Of a stretch of 64,000 bases of DNA, positions 9,978 to 19,138 are shown piece after piece. The notes beneath the pieces were generated by a model. The model did not search any database, was not told where the DNA came from, and worked only from the letters and a program-made list of their open reading frames with translations. Both the position numbers and the translations under genes were made by a program. This DNA is from Maritalea mobilis (lineage in GTDB: Bacteria; Pseudomonadota; Alphaproteobacteria; Rhizobiales; Devosiaceae): NCBI RefSeq assembly GCF_004363175.1, contig NZ_SNYR01000003.1:191001-255000 (forward strand), in the 5' to 3' direction. The stretch's first letter is position 1, and each line of letters starts with the position of its first letter.

Positions 9978-10526
9978 ATGGCGCAAAAACAGGTGATGAG
10001 CGTGCTGGTTTCAGCATTGGCTGGGGTGGCGCTCGGCACAAATGCAATGGCTGCAGATATTGATGTGGCCTATACCGATACGGACCTAAACAATTGCACT
10101 GTCATCAATGCAGATGACTTCGGCGCCACCTTCGCCTGCCCCGGCTGGCGCGGCATTCCGGTGATGATTGCTGAAGGCGATCTGCGCTTTTTCGTCAGTT
10201 ACGGCCTTAACGCCGTGAATGAACGCGCCGCCCATCAAACCCTGCCCCAGTTCAACACAATTGGCGCAAAAATTGAGTGGCGGATCACCAACCGCACTGG
10301 CGATTGGCGCCCATACGCCACCATCCTGCGCTATTACACAGACAATGAAGGCGGCCCCGAAGGCCAAACTCTTGTTGTGACCAAAATCGAACAAGGCAAC
10401 ACCTGCCAAATCGCCCGCGTGGATGCCCGCAAATATAAAGACGCCAACGCAATCGCCAGCAAGTTGGCAGATGATCTAGCCTTCGATTTTGATTGCTCAA
10501 ACGAACCTATCGAATATCAGCCCTAA
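9978..10526 (+). CDS. Secreted protein of unknown function
   Basis: A protein of about 182 residues with a clear signal peptide: MAQKQVMSVLVSALAGVALG, then a likely cleavage after the AMA of TNAMA. The mature part begins ADIDVAYTD and carries four cysteines (NNCTV, FACPGW, NTCQI, FDCSN), which could form two disulfides in the periplasm. The start is decided by a perfect GGAGGAG ribosome site at 9968-9974; the frame is open a few codons further up, where a TTG would overlap that site. No family recognised. It is divergent from ppa and convergent with purH, with a hairpin after the stop codon, so it is probably monocistronic. Confidence 0.7.
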   Translation: MAQKQVMSVLVSALAGVALGTNAMAADIDVAYTDTDLNNCTVINADDFGATFACPGWRGIPVMIAEGDLRFFVSYGLNAVNERAAHQTLPQFNTIGAKIEWRITNRTGDWRPYATILRYYTDNEGGPEGQTLVVTKIEQGNTCQIARVDARKYKDANAIASKLADDLAFDFDCSNEPIEYQP

Positions 10527-10533
10527 TTTGCGC

Positions 10534-10557
10534 AGGGCTGAATCGCAGTTCAGCCCT
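10534..10557 (+). terminator. Hairpin after the secreted-protein gene
   Basis: Perfect 9-bp stem AGGGCTGAA / TTCAGCCCT with a 6-base loop, 7 bases after the stop codon. No T-tract follows, so it may be a weak or rho-assisted terminator, or protect the 3' end of the mRNA. Confidence 0.5.
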
Positions 10558-10588
10558 CCACTCGTTAACCGGCACGTAGTTCATGAGA

Positions 10589-10658
10589 GGCACCAATCGG
10601 CGGGGGTGCAGGGGACGGACACGCAGTGTCCGGTGGCGGCAAAAAAGAGTCTGGGTGC
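10589..10658 (+). repeat. Dispersed intergenic repeat, copy 2, with an extra partial copy
   Basis: Second copy of the element at 9160, again between convergent genes. It begins GGCACCAATCGGCGGGGGTG and contains a perfect small hairpin GGACAC-GCA-GTGTCC, where copy 1 has a variant arm. The block GTGTCCGGTGGCGGCA occurs again at 10701-10716, just before the purH terminator, so this spot holds one full and one partial unit. Confidence 0.7.
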
Positions 10659-10715
10659 CGGAGCCAACTCGCCCGACCCGAGGACAAGAAAATGCAATCC
10701 GTGTCCGGTGGCGGC

Positions 10716-10749
10716 ACAAAAAATGGCGGCGCAAAAACGCACCGCCATT
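10716..10749 (-). terminator. Rho-independent terminator of the htpX-rsmB-purH operon
   Basis: Stem AATGGCGG / CCGCCATT with a 12-base loop, followed on the minus strand by six Ts. It lies just after the purH stop codon. Confidence 0.8.
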
Positions 10750-10770
10750 CACATAAAACTCAAATCACAT

Positions 10771-12339
10771 TTAGTGCCGGAAGTGACGCATCCCGGTAAA
10801 GACCATCGCAATGCCAGCTTCATCGGCTGCTGCAATCACTTCATCATCACGGATAGAACCGCCCGGCTGGATCACGGCAGTCGCGCCGGCTTCGATGGCT
10901 GAAAGCAAACCGTCAGCAAACGGGAAGAACGCATCTGAAGCCACAACTGACTCAGCAGTGAGCGCACCTTTGATCTTTTGTGCCTTCGCCGCATCTTTCG
11001 ATTTGCGATGAGCGATACGCGCGGAATCAACCCGGCTCATTTGTCCGGCACCAATGCCCACGGTAGCGCCATCTTTGGCATAGATAATGGCGTTGGATTT
11101 AACATGCTTGGCCACAATGGCGGCAACTTTCAAATCAGCCATTTCCTTTTCGGTTGGCTGACGTTTGGTCACCACTTTCAGTTCACAATCATGCACGCTT
11201 TTATTGTCGCGCGATTGCACCAACATGCCACCGGAAACTGATTTCACCATCAAGCCATCCGCTTTCACGTCGGCCAAACCACCAGTCAGCAACAAGCGCA
11301 AATTCTTTTTCTTCTCGAAAATGGCCAAAGCCTGCGGCGTGGCAGAAGGCGCGATAATCACTTCGGTGAACACCTCAATGATTTTCTTGGCAACCTCTTC
11401 ATCAATTTCTTTGTTCAGCGCCACAATGCCGCCAAAGGCCGAAACCGGGTCACACGCCAAAGCCTTGTCATAAGCTTCTGCCAAATCAGTGCCCAAGCCA
11501 ACGCCACATGGGTTCGCATGTTTGATGATCGCAACAGCAGCGGTGTCTTCCGGATCAAATTCCGAAACCAACTCAAATGCCGCGTCGGTATCGTTGATAT
11601 TGTTGTAAGAAAGCGCTTTGCCTTGCACCTGCTCTGCGCTAGCAACACCGCAACGCTCTGAGCCATCTTTATAAAAAGCGGCCCATTGGTGCGGGTTCTC
11701 GCCGTAGCGCATCACCTGGTCCAACTTGCCAGCAAAACTACGATAGGCCATATCGTCATTTTCCAGCACTTTGGCAAACCAGTTGGAAATCGCTGAATCA
11801 TAGGCCGCAGTGCGGGCATAGGCTTTCGCCGCCAGCTTTTTGCGTGTCGCAAGATTGATGCCCTCTTCTGAGGCAATTTGCTCTAACACATTGTCATAAT
11901 CTGAGGGGTCAACCACAACGGTCACAAACGCATGGTTCTTCGCAGCGGAGCGGATCATGGCCGGGCCACCAATATCGATATTCTCGATCACGGTATCATA
12001 GTCCGCGCCAGATTTTACCGTCTCAGCGAAGGGATAAAGATTGACCACCACCAAATCGATTGGCGAGATTTGGTGAATGCGCATGGCACTCTTGTGGGTC
12101 TCATTATCGCGCACGCCCAACAGGCCGCCATGCACTTTAGGGTGAAGCGTTTTCACCCGCCCATCCATCATTTCCGGAAAGCCGGTCAATTCCGCAATAT
12201 CAATCACCGGAATTTGCTCATCTTCCAGCAATTTGCGTGTGCCACCAGTTGAAACCAGTTCAATGCCTTGGGCCACCAAGCCGCGGGCAAAGTCTGCAAT
12301 TCCAGTTTTGTCAGATACAGAAAGTAAGGCGCGTTTCAT
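10771..12339 (-). CDS. purH: Bifunctional AICAR transformylase / IMP cyclohydrolase
   Basis: Carries out the last two steps of IMP synthesis: formylation of AICAR with 10-formyltetrahydrofolate, then ring closure. The N-terminal IMP cyclohydrolase (MGS-like) domain starts [13 protein letters not shown] and contains [12 protein letters not shown]; the C-terminal transformylase domain contains the active-site KHANPCGVG motif (about residue 270) and ends normally. The start was set at the MKRALL codon because the family begins there; the frame stays open 22 codons upstream but that stretch is not conserved-looking. It is the last gene of a minus-strand string htpX, rsmB, heparinase-like, purH and is followed by a strong terminator. 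Confidence 0.96.
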   Translation of the reverse strand: MKRALLSVSDKTGIADFARGLVAQGIELVSTGGTRKLLEDEQIPVIDIAELTGFPEMMDGRVKTLHPKVHGGLLGVRDNETHKSAMRIHQISPIDLVVVNLYPFAETVKSGADYDTVIENIDIGGPAMIRSAAKNHAFVTVVVDPSDYDNVLEQIASEEGINLATRKKLAAKAYARTAAYDSAISNWFAKVLENDDMAYRSFAGKLDQVMRYGENPHQWAAFYKDGSERCGVASAEQVQGKALSYNNINDTDAAFELVSEFDPEDTAAVAIIKHANPCGVGLGTDLAEAYDKALACDPVSAFGGIVALNKEIDEEVAKKIIEVFTEVIIAPSATPQALAIFEKKKNLRLLLTGGLADVKADGLMVKSVSGGMLVQSRDNKSVHDCELKVVTKRQPTEKEMADLKVAAIVAKHVKSNAIIYAKDGATVGIGAGQMSRVDSARIAHRKSKDAAKAQKIKGALTAESVVASDAFFPFADGLLSAIEAGATAVIQPGGSIRDDEVIAAADEAGIAMVFTGMRHFRH

Positions 12340-12497
12340 GGTCACTTTTTCGACCCCCAGTCTTGTGCGCTTGGCCAGAACTCGCATCGCGATCAAATTT
12401 CGCAACGCGTAAAATTCGCGGTCTCGCTAGCACGGACTGGCCAATTTTGAAACCACTTTCAGCCAATTTTGCCCAAACCGGGCCGGAAATGCCCGAA

Positions 12498-14207
12498 TTA
12501 TTGACCTTCAGGCAAAAACGACCAAGCCACATCAATATGCGGCTGCACCGTACCATAAAGTACAATTTGCTGAATCGGCGCCAAGCCCGTGCGCAGATTC
12601 TGTCGCGCACTGCCCTCAATCATGGCACTTGCCCCTTCAAACAGGAACAGCCATTTCGCGCCTGAACGCAAGGTCAGCTCAATCATATTGTGCGCGTCAT
12701 TAAACTCCGCCTCAACCCCAAGGCCAAGGTGGAACCGCAGCAAGAATTGGTCTGGCGCCTGATTGTGCGACAAATCACAGGTCAGCAAATCCTGCCCCAC
12801 CAAAGCATCGCCTTGGTTGGGCAACACGGTCAGCACCCGTGTGTGCTTCACCCCGGTCAGCGCTTCATAGCCTTTATTATCGAAAATCAGGCTGTTTTCT
12901 TCACTGTCCAGCCGCATTGGGCCTTCGCCATTGTCGGCGATAAATTGCTGTATCAGCTTCTTGTTGGTGAAAGGCGGTGTGCCTTGATAATCCAATTCCA
13001 AGCCTGAATGCGCCGCTGGCAAGCTGAACAAATGAGCATCTTCGCCCATATCTTCATCGCCCGGGCCACAATTGCCCACAATCAAATCATTGCGGTGGGA
13101 ATATTCAAAGCTCCCCGCACCCGCCATCATATAGTCGGCCATTTCCGGCGCAGGCAATTTGCCGCTATCTGCGATTAATTTTGATTCTGCGCCCAGCAAA
13201 ACACCAAAGCCAGCCAGCATGCGCGATTCGCCAAACACAGATTTGGTGGCACTGCGCGCAGCCAAGGCCAAACTGTCCTCATGGGAAATTTGTCCGGTCG
13301 AATTGAAATAGGCCAAATCACCATTGCTCAAGGTTAGCCCCCCAAGCGCGTCATACATTTTGCGGGTGATCGCCAAAAAGGATTTTGCCCCTTCCGGCGA
13401 AAAGGTCGTCAAGCCTTGGCGCAGACTCACCAAGTTCAACAGCAAATCAAAATGCACTGCACCCGAACGCGTCAAATGCATGCCGAAATCGCTCAATTGG
13501 GCATAAAGCGTTTGGTTGAGATGGTCGATCATCGCGCTAACTTCACTTGTGTCGCGCCCAAGCGAGATGGCCGCGCCCAAAAGCGCCACTTCAATCAATG
13601 CGCGAATTTGTGGCTGCGTTTCAAAATTCTGGCGCACGTCAAGCGATTGAATTTGCCGCGCAAGTGAGGTCACAATCGCCTCGCGCTGGCTTTCATTCGC
13701 GCCATAAGTCAGCACATCAAAATGCTTGATCCAATTGATCACGCGCCGCGCCGTGGTCGCCCGGCTCCACACTTTAGCATCATAAGTGCCATAGCGGGTC
13801 ACCCAATCCAGCGCCAACGTCATCGCAAAACGTTTTTCGCCCTCATCGCGCGCCGCATCAAAATGATAAAGCCAGGAAAAACAATGGAGTTCTTCAAGCC
13901 AACGTGAAGAAACATGCTCCATGGCGAAAGGGCTGATCCCTTGCGTATCCACATGCTTATTGCCCAGCACATAACGTCCGGCCATCATATCTTTAATGCT
14001 GAAATGATCGGCAGCACGCACTTCCACAAATTTGGAGGCCACAACGCCAATATGTCCATTGGCCCATGTCCACCGAAATAGTGGGCTGGTGACGAAACTG
14101 TCCATCACAGCCGCATATGCACGCTTCGAAATTTGCCCCGCCGCAATGACCAAATCGAAAACCCCGAACTCTTTTACTCGCCAACAGAATAGCATTTGCG
14201 AGGCCAC
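12498..14207 (-). CDS. Heparinase II/III family protein
   Basis: A 569-residue protein with the alpha/alpha barrel N-terminal half and beta-rich C-terminal half of the heparinase II/III-like family (polysaccharide lyases in characterised cases). Visible features are the WLEELHCFSWLYHFD helix region (about residue 105), the YFNSTGQISHEDSL segment (about 305) and the C-terminal DNKGYEALTGVKHTRVL part. No signal peptide is evident, which is odd for an extracellular lyase; members beside rsmB and purH are a common alphaproteobacterial arrangement with unproven substrate. I use the GTG start because AAGGGG sits 7 bases before it. It lies between rsmB and purH in the same orientation. Confidence 0.8.
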   Translation of the reverse strand: MASQMLFCWRVKEFGVFDLVIAAGQISKRAYAAVMDSFVTSPLFRWTWANGHIGVVASKFVEVRAADHFSIKDMMAGRYVLGNKHVDTQGISPFAMEHVSSRWLEELHCFSWLYHFDAARDEGEKRFAMTLALDWVTRYGTYDAKVWSRATTARRVINWIKHFDVLTYGANESQREAIVTSLARQIQSLDVRQNFETQPQIRALIEVALLGAAISLGRDTSEVSAMIDHLNQTLYAQLSDFGMHLTRSGAVHFDLLLNLVSLRQGLTTFSPEGAKSFLAITRKMYDALGGLTLSNGDLAYFNSTGQISHEDSLALAARSATKSVFGESRMLAGFGVLLGAESKLIADSGKLPAPEMADYMMAGAGSFEYSHRNDLIVGNCGPGDEDMGEDAHLFSLPAAHSGLELDYQGTPPFTNKKLIQQFIADNGEGPMRLDSEENSLIFDNKGYEALTGVKHTRVLTVLPNQGDALVGQDLLTCDLSHNQAPDQFLLRFHLGLGVEAEFNDAHNMIELTLRSGAKWLFLFEGASAMIEGSARQNLRTGLAPIQQIVLYGTVQPHIDVAWSFLPEGQ

Positions 14208-14259
14208 CTATGGACCCCTTAATTGCATTTCAAACAGATTTTAGGAAAAATCGAAGTGA

Positions 14260-15570
14260 TTATGCCACACGTTGTAAACGCGCCGCGAAAAAGCCATCCG
14301 TGCCACCTGCGCAGCCATTTGGCAGCTCAAGACACGGCAAAGCCCGCACATATCCATTCACATCGATGGGTCCAGCCCAACCGTTCAACTCATCCGCTTG
14401 CACCGGGGCAAGCTTAAAATCGCCATGCTGGTTCAAAAACTGTTCTATTTGATTCTCGCCCTCTTCGGGCTCTAAAGAACAGGTGCAATATATCAGTTGC
14501 CCACCTTTGGCCACCCTTTTCGCCGCTTCGCTCAGCATTTGCGATTGCAATGTGGCCCGTTGGGCAAAGTCTTTCTCTTTGCGGTGCCACAACACTTCCG
14601 GGTGCCGACGATAAGTGCCCGTGGCACTGCAAGGCGCATCTAGAAGCACCACGTCAAATTCGCCAACCCCATCAAGTTGGGTCGCGTCTGCCTCAAGCAT
14701 TTTGGCGTGAAAATTCAAACGCTCTAGATTTTCCTGCAACCGCTTAAGGCGTTCTTTTTCAATCTCAACCGCGGTCACAAGCCCGCCCAAGTCACAAAGC
14801 TGGGCGGTTTTGCCACCCGGGGCCGCGCATAGATCCAGCACTTTTTTGCCAGCAAGCGAGCCAACAAGCCGCGCTGGCAATGTGGAACTTAAGTCCTGCA
14901 CCCACCATTGCCCATCGGCATAGGCGGGCAAATCCATCACGCTGGCATCGCGTTCAGCAAGGCGATAGCTTTGCGGCAACAAAGGTGCGATCTGTGCAAA
15001 TCCGCCCTCTTCTTGGCCGGGCAACACCCCGCTTTTAAACACCAAGTCCAATGGCGGCTGGTCCAAAACCATCTCGGCCATCCGCAACGCTTGGGTTTCG
15101 CCGTAACGCGCCATCCAGCGCTTAAACATCCAAGCTGGCACCAAGTCCTGCACTTTAAGCGGCCAGCTATCTGCTTGCCGCTGCACATTGCGCAAGGCCG
15201 CATTTGCCAGCTTGGCAAAGCGCGAAGCGCGCCGATCACGTTTGATGGTTTCAACCGCCAAATGCAGCGCCGCATGGGCGCCCAATTCCGGCATAAACAG
15301 CAATTGCGCAACGCCAATGCGCATAGCGGGTTCAAAAAGCCCTGCCCGTTTTGGCGTGCCTTTTTCCAGCACCTGTTCCAAAACTTTGTTGATTTGGCCA
15401 TGCCGCCGCAGCGCTGTGGTCACCAGCCGATTGGCCAAAGCCCGTTCGCGGCCATCTTCAAAATCGCTCGCACCAAAAGGGATAAAGGGTGCACCGGTCA
15501 GCACCAATTGCAGGCGCTGTGCCGCCGACCGCCGAACATCTAATCCGGCGGTGTTGCTTCTTGCTGTCAT
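14260..15570 (-). CDS. rsmB: 16S rRNA (cytosine-967-C5)-methyltransferase-type protein
   Basis: SAM-dependent RNA m5C methyltransferase of the RsmB/Sun family, modifying 16S rRNA. An N-terminal NusB-like helical domain (about residues 10-135) precedes the Rossmann-type catalytic domain. That domain has motif I DLCAAPGGKTAQL (about residue 245), motif IV DAPCSATGTYRRHPE (about 305) and motif VI with the catalytic cysteine, CTCSLEPEEGE (about 360). The ATG lies 6 bases downstream of the htpX stop codon, so the genes are almost certainly in one transcript. Length and motifs are normal. Confidence 0.93.
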   Translation of the reverse strand: MTARSNTAGLDVRRSAAQRLQLVLTGAPFIPFGASDFEDGRERALANRLVTTALRRHGQINKVLEQVLEKGTPKRAGLFEPAMRIGVAQLLFMPELGAHAALHLAVETIKRDRRASRFAKLANAALRNVQRQADSWPLKVQDLVPAWMFKRWMARYGETQALRMAEMVLDQPPLDLVFKSGVLPGQEEGGFAQIAPLLPQSYRLAERDASVMDLPAYADGQWWVQDLSSTLPARLVGSLAGKKVLDLCAAPGGKTAQLCDLGGLVTAVEIEKERLKRLQENLERLNFHAKMLEADATQLDGVGEFDVVLLDAPCSATGTYRRHPEVLWHRKEKDFAQRATLQSQMLSEAAKRVAKGGQLIYCTCSLEPEEGENQIEQFLNQHGDFKLAPVQADELNGWAGPIDVNGYVRALPCLELPNGCAGGTDGFFAARLQRVA

Positions 15571-15576
15571 ATTGAT

Positions 15577-16593
15577 TTAACCCCAAGGCCCTTTAGACGT
15601 TTTATCTGTTTCTTGATCATCCCGCGCGGTCTGTGGCACGCGCCACCCGGCTGATCGCGGCGCTTTCTTATGCGCGCGGCCCGTTTGTTGCGCTTCAATA
15701 TGGCGAGAACGGGGCCAAGCTTCATTTTGAACTGTATTTTGATCCACCCGCTGAGCCTTCGCCATGTCCAACAGCGCGGCAATGCGGTTTTTCACGTCCG
15801 GGTGGGTTGAAAATAAATTGTCGCCCCGCTGCCCAATCAACGGGTTGATAATATACATATGCGCCATGCCCGGCGACCGCCGCGCATAAGGATTGGCGAT
15901 TTGCTTTGCATGGGTCGCAATTTTGTCCAGCGCACGGGCCAACGCTTCCGGATTGCCGCAAATTTCAGCGCCGTCGCGGTCCGCTTCATATTCGCGCACA
16001 CGGCTCACCGCCATTTGCACCAACAACGCCGCCAAGGGTGCCACAATCACCATCAAAATTGAACCGATCGGCCCAATAGGTGAGTTATTGTTTCGTGCCC
16101 CGAAAAATAATCCAAATTGCGCCAACATAGAAATAGCACCCGCCAAAGTGGCGGTGATGGTCATGGTCAGCGTATCGCGTGAACGGATATGCGCCAATTC
16201 GTGCGCCACAACAGCTTCAATCTCATCATAGTCCAACCGTTTAATCAGCCCGGTCGACACAGCAACCGCCGCATTTTCCGGGTTACGCCCTGTGGCAAAA
16301 GCGTTGGGTTGGTCGCTTTGGATCAGATAGATTTGCGGCGCAGGAATCCCTGCATTTTCAGATAGTCTACCCACCATCTCATATAGATCAGGCGATTGGT
16401 TATAGCTGATGGCTTGCGCATTTTGCATCCGCAGCACAATTTTGTCGGAGTTCCAGAAAGAAAACAAATTCATCATCAACGCGATCATCAGCGCCAACAT
16501 CAAGCCGCCGGTGCCGCCAATAACGAAACCAATCGCCATAAACAGCCCGGTTAAAACCGCCAGCAAAAATGTGGTTCTGATTGCGTTCAGCAT
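15577..16593 (-). CDS. htpX: Membrane zinc metalloprotease HtpX
   Basis: Inner-membrane M48 protease that degrades misfolded membrane proteins alongside FtsH. Two hydrophobic segments open the protein (about residues 5-50), then the zinc motif HELAH (about residue 130, the HExxH active site), two further hydrophobic segments, and the conserved downstream acidic stretch [13 protein letters not shown] supplying the third ligand. The C-terminal end is longer than in Escherichia coli, with a basic, low-complexity tail after [16 protein letters not shown], as often seen in alphaproteobacteria. First gene of the string leading to purH; divergent from the folate enzyme gene. Confidence 0.95.
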   Translation of the reverse strand: MLNAIRTTFLLAVLTGLFMAIGFVIGGTGGLMLALMIALMMNLFSFWNSDKIVLRMQNAQAISYNQSPDLYEMVGRLSENAGIPAPQIYLIQSDQPNAFATGRNPENAAVAVSTGLIKRLDYDEIEAVVAHELAHIRSRDTLTMTITATLAGAISMLAQFGLFFGARNNNSPIGPIGSILMVIVAPLAALLVQMAVSRVREYEADRDGAEICGNPEALARALDKIATHAKQIANPYARRSPGMAHMYIINPLIGQRGDNLFSTHPDVKNRIAALLDMAKAQRVDQNTVQNEAWPRSRHIEAQQTGRAHKKAPRSAGWRVPQTARDDQETDKTSKGPWG

Positions 16594-16726
16594 CTGAATT
16601 TCCTTTCCGCCTCTAAATGGGCATCCCGCTCAAATCTGGCAAGGGCAAAACGCAGAAAATTTGCATCTCCATAATGTCCATCCTATTGTGCCAAAACTGC
16701 GGCGCAGACGAAAAGGCTCCCTGCCC

Positions 16727-17368
16727 ATGTCCGACATGTCCGACACTCCAAACGAAAGTGCTTCAAACAGCTGCATGGCCCATCAATTGGTGGATGGCCA
16801 TGTTATTGACCCGCAAACCGCGCGAGATGTGGGCCATTTCCGCAAAGCACTGCGCCAGGAATTATATGCCAAACGCAAAGCGGTGCCATTGGTTCAACGC
16901 CAAAACACTTCAGCCGCATTGGCCGAAATGCTCAACACCCATATTGGCGACCCGCGCGACAAAATCATCGCAGCCTATTGGCCAATTCGCGGCGAACCTG
17001 ATTTACGAAACTGGATGGCGGAAATGCATGTGAAAGGGGCCATCTTGGCACTGCCCACCATGCCCGCCAAACATCAGCCTTTAGAGTTTCATCGCTGGAC
17101 GCCAGAAAGCGAAATGAAGATGGGTCACTTCCACATTCCGATTCCACAAGTGGCAGACCCGCTTGATCCTGATCTGGTGATCGTGCCGCTTTTGGGTGTC
17201 GATCAGGACCAATATCGTCTAGGCAATGGCGGCGGTTATTATGATCGCACATTGGCACGCCGGCCCAACGCCCAAACCATTGGCATCGGCGCACAATTTT
17301 GCCAGATCAAAACCATCTTCCCCCAAGCTTGGGATATTCGCCTCAACACAATTTTACTGGCCCCATAA
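16727..17368 (+). CDS. 5-formyltetrahydrofolate cyclo-ligase
   Basis: Converts 5-formyltetrahydrofolate to 5,10-methenyltetrahydrofolate with ATP hydrolysis, returning folate to one-carbon metabolism. The family signature GNGGGYYDRTLA (about residues 170-181 from the chosen start) binds the nucleotide phosphate, and an N-terminal FRKALRQELYAKRKAV helix is also typical. About 30 extra residues precede the usual start; I took the ATG at MSDMSDTPNES, but no convincing ribosome site distinguishes it from starts up to 66 bases upstream. The space between htpX and this gene is too short and has no structure supporting a 6S RNA, which precedes this gene family in many proteobacteria. Confidence 0.88.
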   Translation: MSDMSDTPNESASNSCMAHQLVDGHVIDPQTARDVGHFRKALRQELYAKRKAVPLVQRQNTSAALAEMLNTHIGDPRDKIIAAYWPIRGEPDLRNWMAEMHVKGAILALPTMPAKHQPLEFHRWTPESEMKMGHFHIPIPQVADPLDPDLVIVPLLGVDQDQYRLGNGGGYYDRTLARRPNAQTIGIGAQFCQIKTIFPQAWDIRLNTILLAP

Positions 17369-17433
17369 AGGGTTCTGATTGACCCTATGTCAGGCCATTT
17401 GCTAAACAATGCGCAAATTAAGGATTGCCGATA

Positions 17434-17610
17434 ATGGATAAAAAACCAGATCCCAAAATTGCAGAGCAAGCGCTGGCCGAAGCGCAAGCCCGTCGCGCTG
17501 AAATTGATGAAAAACAAAAGCAAGCGCCCAAAGAGATCAACGGCAAAAAAGGCCCCGATCCTGCACGCTATGGCGATTGGGAAAATAAAGGCATTGCCTC
17601 AGATTTCTGA
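17434..17610 (+). CDS. DUF1674 / SdhAF4-type succinate dehydrogenase assembly factor
   Basis: A 58-residue soluble protein ending in the diagnostic block KKGPDPARYGDWENKGIASDF minus its last residue run; the motif GPDPARYGDWE followed by K-G-x-x-S-D-F defines DUF1674, related to mitochondrial SDHAF4, which helps assemble and protect the flavinylated SdhA subunit. The first half is a charged helix. AAGGA lies 9 bases before the ATG. Its last 12 bases overlap the end of the convergent photolyase gene. The function in bacteria is inferred from the mitochondrial homologue. Confidence 0.85.
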   Translation: MDKKPDPKIAEQALAEAQARRAEIDEKQKQAPKEINGKKGPDPARYGDWENKGIASDF

Positions 17611-19056
17611 TTCTTTTGCCTCTGCACGTGCATTTTTGTGTGCGTCATAAGCCGCCAATGCATCTTGGCGCGATTTCTTCAAATCTACCATCGGCTCGGG
17701 ATATTTGGTCCCGTCCAACCCATATTTTTCGCGCATCTCTTTCGGCGCCTCCCAAGGGGCGAAGAGATAGCTTTTGGGCACATCGCGTAATTCCGCCACA
17801 TGGGTGCGGATATACTCCCCTTCCGGGTCAAATTTCTCGCCCTGCAACACGGGGTTAAACACTCTGAAATAGGGCGCGGCATCTGCGCCAGTGCCCGCCA
17901 CCCATTGCCATGAAGCGCTGTTGCTGGCCAAATCTGCATCAAACAAAGTGTCCTCAAACCACGCCAGCCCGTCGCGCCAATCCTGTCGCAAATTCTTAGT
18001 GAGGTAAGAGGCAACAATCATGCGCACGCGATTGTGCATATAGCCCGTGGTCCAAAGTTCCCGCATACCCGCATCAACAATTGGAATACCGGTTTTCCCC
18101 TGTTGCCAGCGCTTCACACGCAGCTCATCTTTCGCCCAGGTAAAACCTTCAAACTGCGGCTGAAAATTCTCCTTCGGCAAGGTTGGAAAATGATAGAGCA
18201 GATAATATGAAAATTCACGCCAGCCCAGCTCAGAGCGAAAATGCTCCACATTGCGATCTTGGCTATAATGGTCCAGCGCTGCCCATAATTGATGGGGCGA
18301 AATCTGGCCAAAATGCAAATAGGGGGACAAGCGCGAAACAAATGGCTTGCCCGGCAAATCGCGCCCTTCTTTATAATTAAACAGCCCGTTTTCAGCAAAA
18401 TCATCCCAGCGGGCACGCGCACCCGCCTCGCTAATGTCCCACCCTTCAACAATCGATTTGCCCCAATCCCGTGTGGGCAGCAGGTTCAACTCATCCAAGG
18501 AAGCAGCACCATCGATCTTGCCTTCATAGGCATTGATTTGCTGAGGGGCCTTAAGCGGTGCACGCGGCGGTTCAGCGTTCAAACACCCTTTTTTGTAAAA
18601 AGGCGTGAAAACTTTATAAGGGCCGCCATCCTTTTTTTCGATGGTCCATGGTTCAAACAATAAGCTACCATTATGGCTATGCGCTTCAACATCGTCATCG
18701 GCGAACCATTGCTTGAGTGCCTTATCGCGCGCTATCGCCTCCGGCTCATACATCCGGTTCCAATGCACGGCCACAAGCTCAAATTCAGCCTTTAGCTGCT
18801 CAAAAACCGCCCGCGGCGTGCCTTTAAAAAGCACCAGACTTTCATTCAAATCCTTATGGAGTGCCGCCAAACTATTATGCAGCCAAACATTGGAGGCGCC
18901 GCCTTGTTGCGGCTGCCCATCTTGGCCCTGATCATCAATAAAGATTGGCAAAACAGGCACACCATGGTCCAACGCCACGCAAAGAGCGGGGTTATCCGCC
19001 AGCCGCAAATCCCGCCGAAACCAACAAATTGCGATTTTTTGCTTACGACCAGTCAA
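17599..19056 (-). CDS. phrB: Deoxyribodipyrimidine photo-lyase
   Basis: Repairs cyclobutane pyrimidine dimers using near-UV or blue light. The N-terminal antenna-binding alpha/beta domain begins ICWFRRDLRLADNPAL; the C-terminal FAD domain has RLSPYLHFGQISP, TGIPIVDAGMRELWTTGYMH with NRVRM just after it, and the segment SNSASWQWVAGTGADAAPYF, all class I photolyase signatures. At 485 residues it is full length. The Trp-rich FAD region is intact, so it should be active; distinction from a cryptochrome rests on these class I motifs. It lies downstream of the chemoreceptor gene on the same strand but is separated by a large hairpin, and it overlaps the convergent SdhAF4-type gene by 12 bases. Confidence 0.93.
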   Translation of the reverse strand: MTGRKQKIAICWFRRDLRLADNPALCVALDHGVPVLPIFIDDQGQDGQPQQGGASNVWLHNSLAALHKDLNESLVLFKGTPRAVFEQLKAEFELVAVHWNRMYEPEAIARDKALKQWFADDDVEAHSHNGSLLFEPWTIEKKDGGPYKVFTPFYKKGCLNAEPPRAPLKAPQQINAYEGKIDGAASLDELNLLPTRDWGKSIVEGWDISEAGARARWDDFAENGLFNYKEGRDLPGKPFVSRLSPYLHFGQISPHQLWAALDHYSQDRNVEHFRSELGWREFSYYLLYHFPTLPKENFQPQFEGFTWAKDELRVKRWQQGKTGIPIVDAGMRELWTTGYMHNRVRMIVASYLTKNLRQDWRDGLAWFEDTLFDADLASNSASWQWVAGTGADAAPYFRVFNPVLQGEKFDPEGEYIRTHVAELRDVPKSYLFAPWEAPKEMREKYGLDGTKYPEPMVDLKKSRQDALAAYDAHKNARAEAKESEI

Positions 19057-19062
19057 AATAAA

Positions 19063-19099
19063 CCCTCATGCATCTGTTCATAGAACAAACGCATGAGGG
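19063..19099 (-). terminator. Long two-part hairpin between the chemoreceptor and phrB genes
   Basis: Outer 9-bp stem CCCTCATGC / GCATGAGGG and inner 5-bp stem TGTTC / GAACA with a 3-base loop. On the minus strand it is followed by TTTATTTTG. It fits a terminator of the PAS-chemoreceptor unit, but it ends only 6 bases before the phrB start, so it could also shape phrB translation. Confidence 0.65.
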
Positions 19100-19138
19100 C
19101 ATCATTTAGATCAGAAGTTTGATCGGTTTTTTAAGCCG

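Noticed and set aside
16594..16726. 6S RNA upstream of the 5-formyltetrahydrofolate cyclo-ligase gene
   Set aside because: The space is shorter than a 6S RNA and I could not find the long hairpin with a central bubble.
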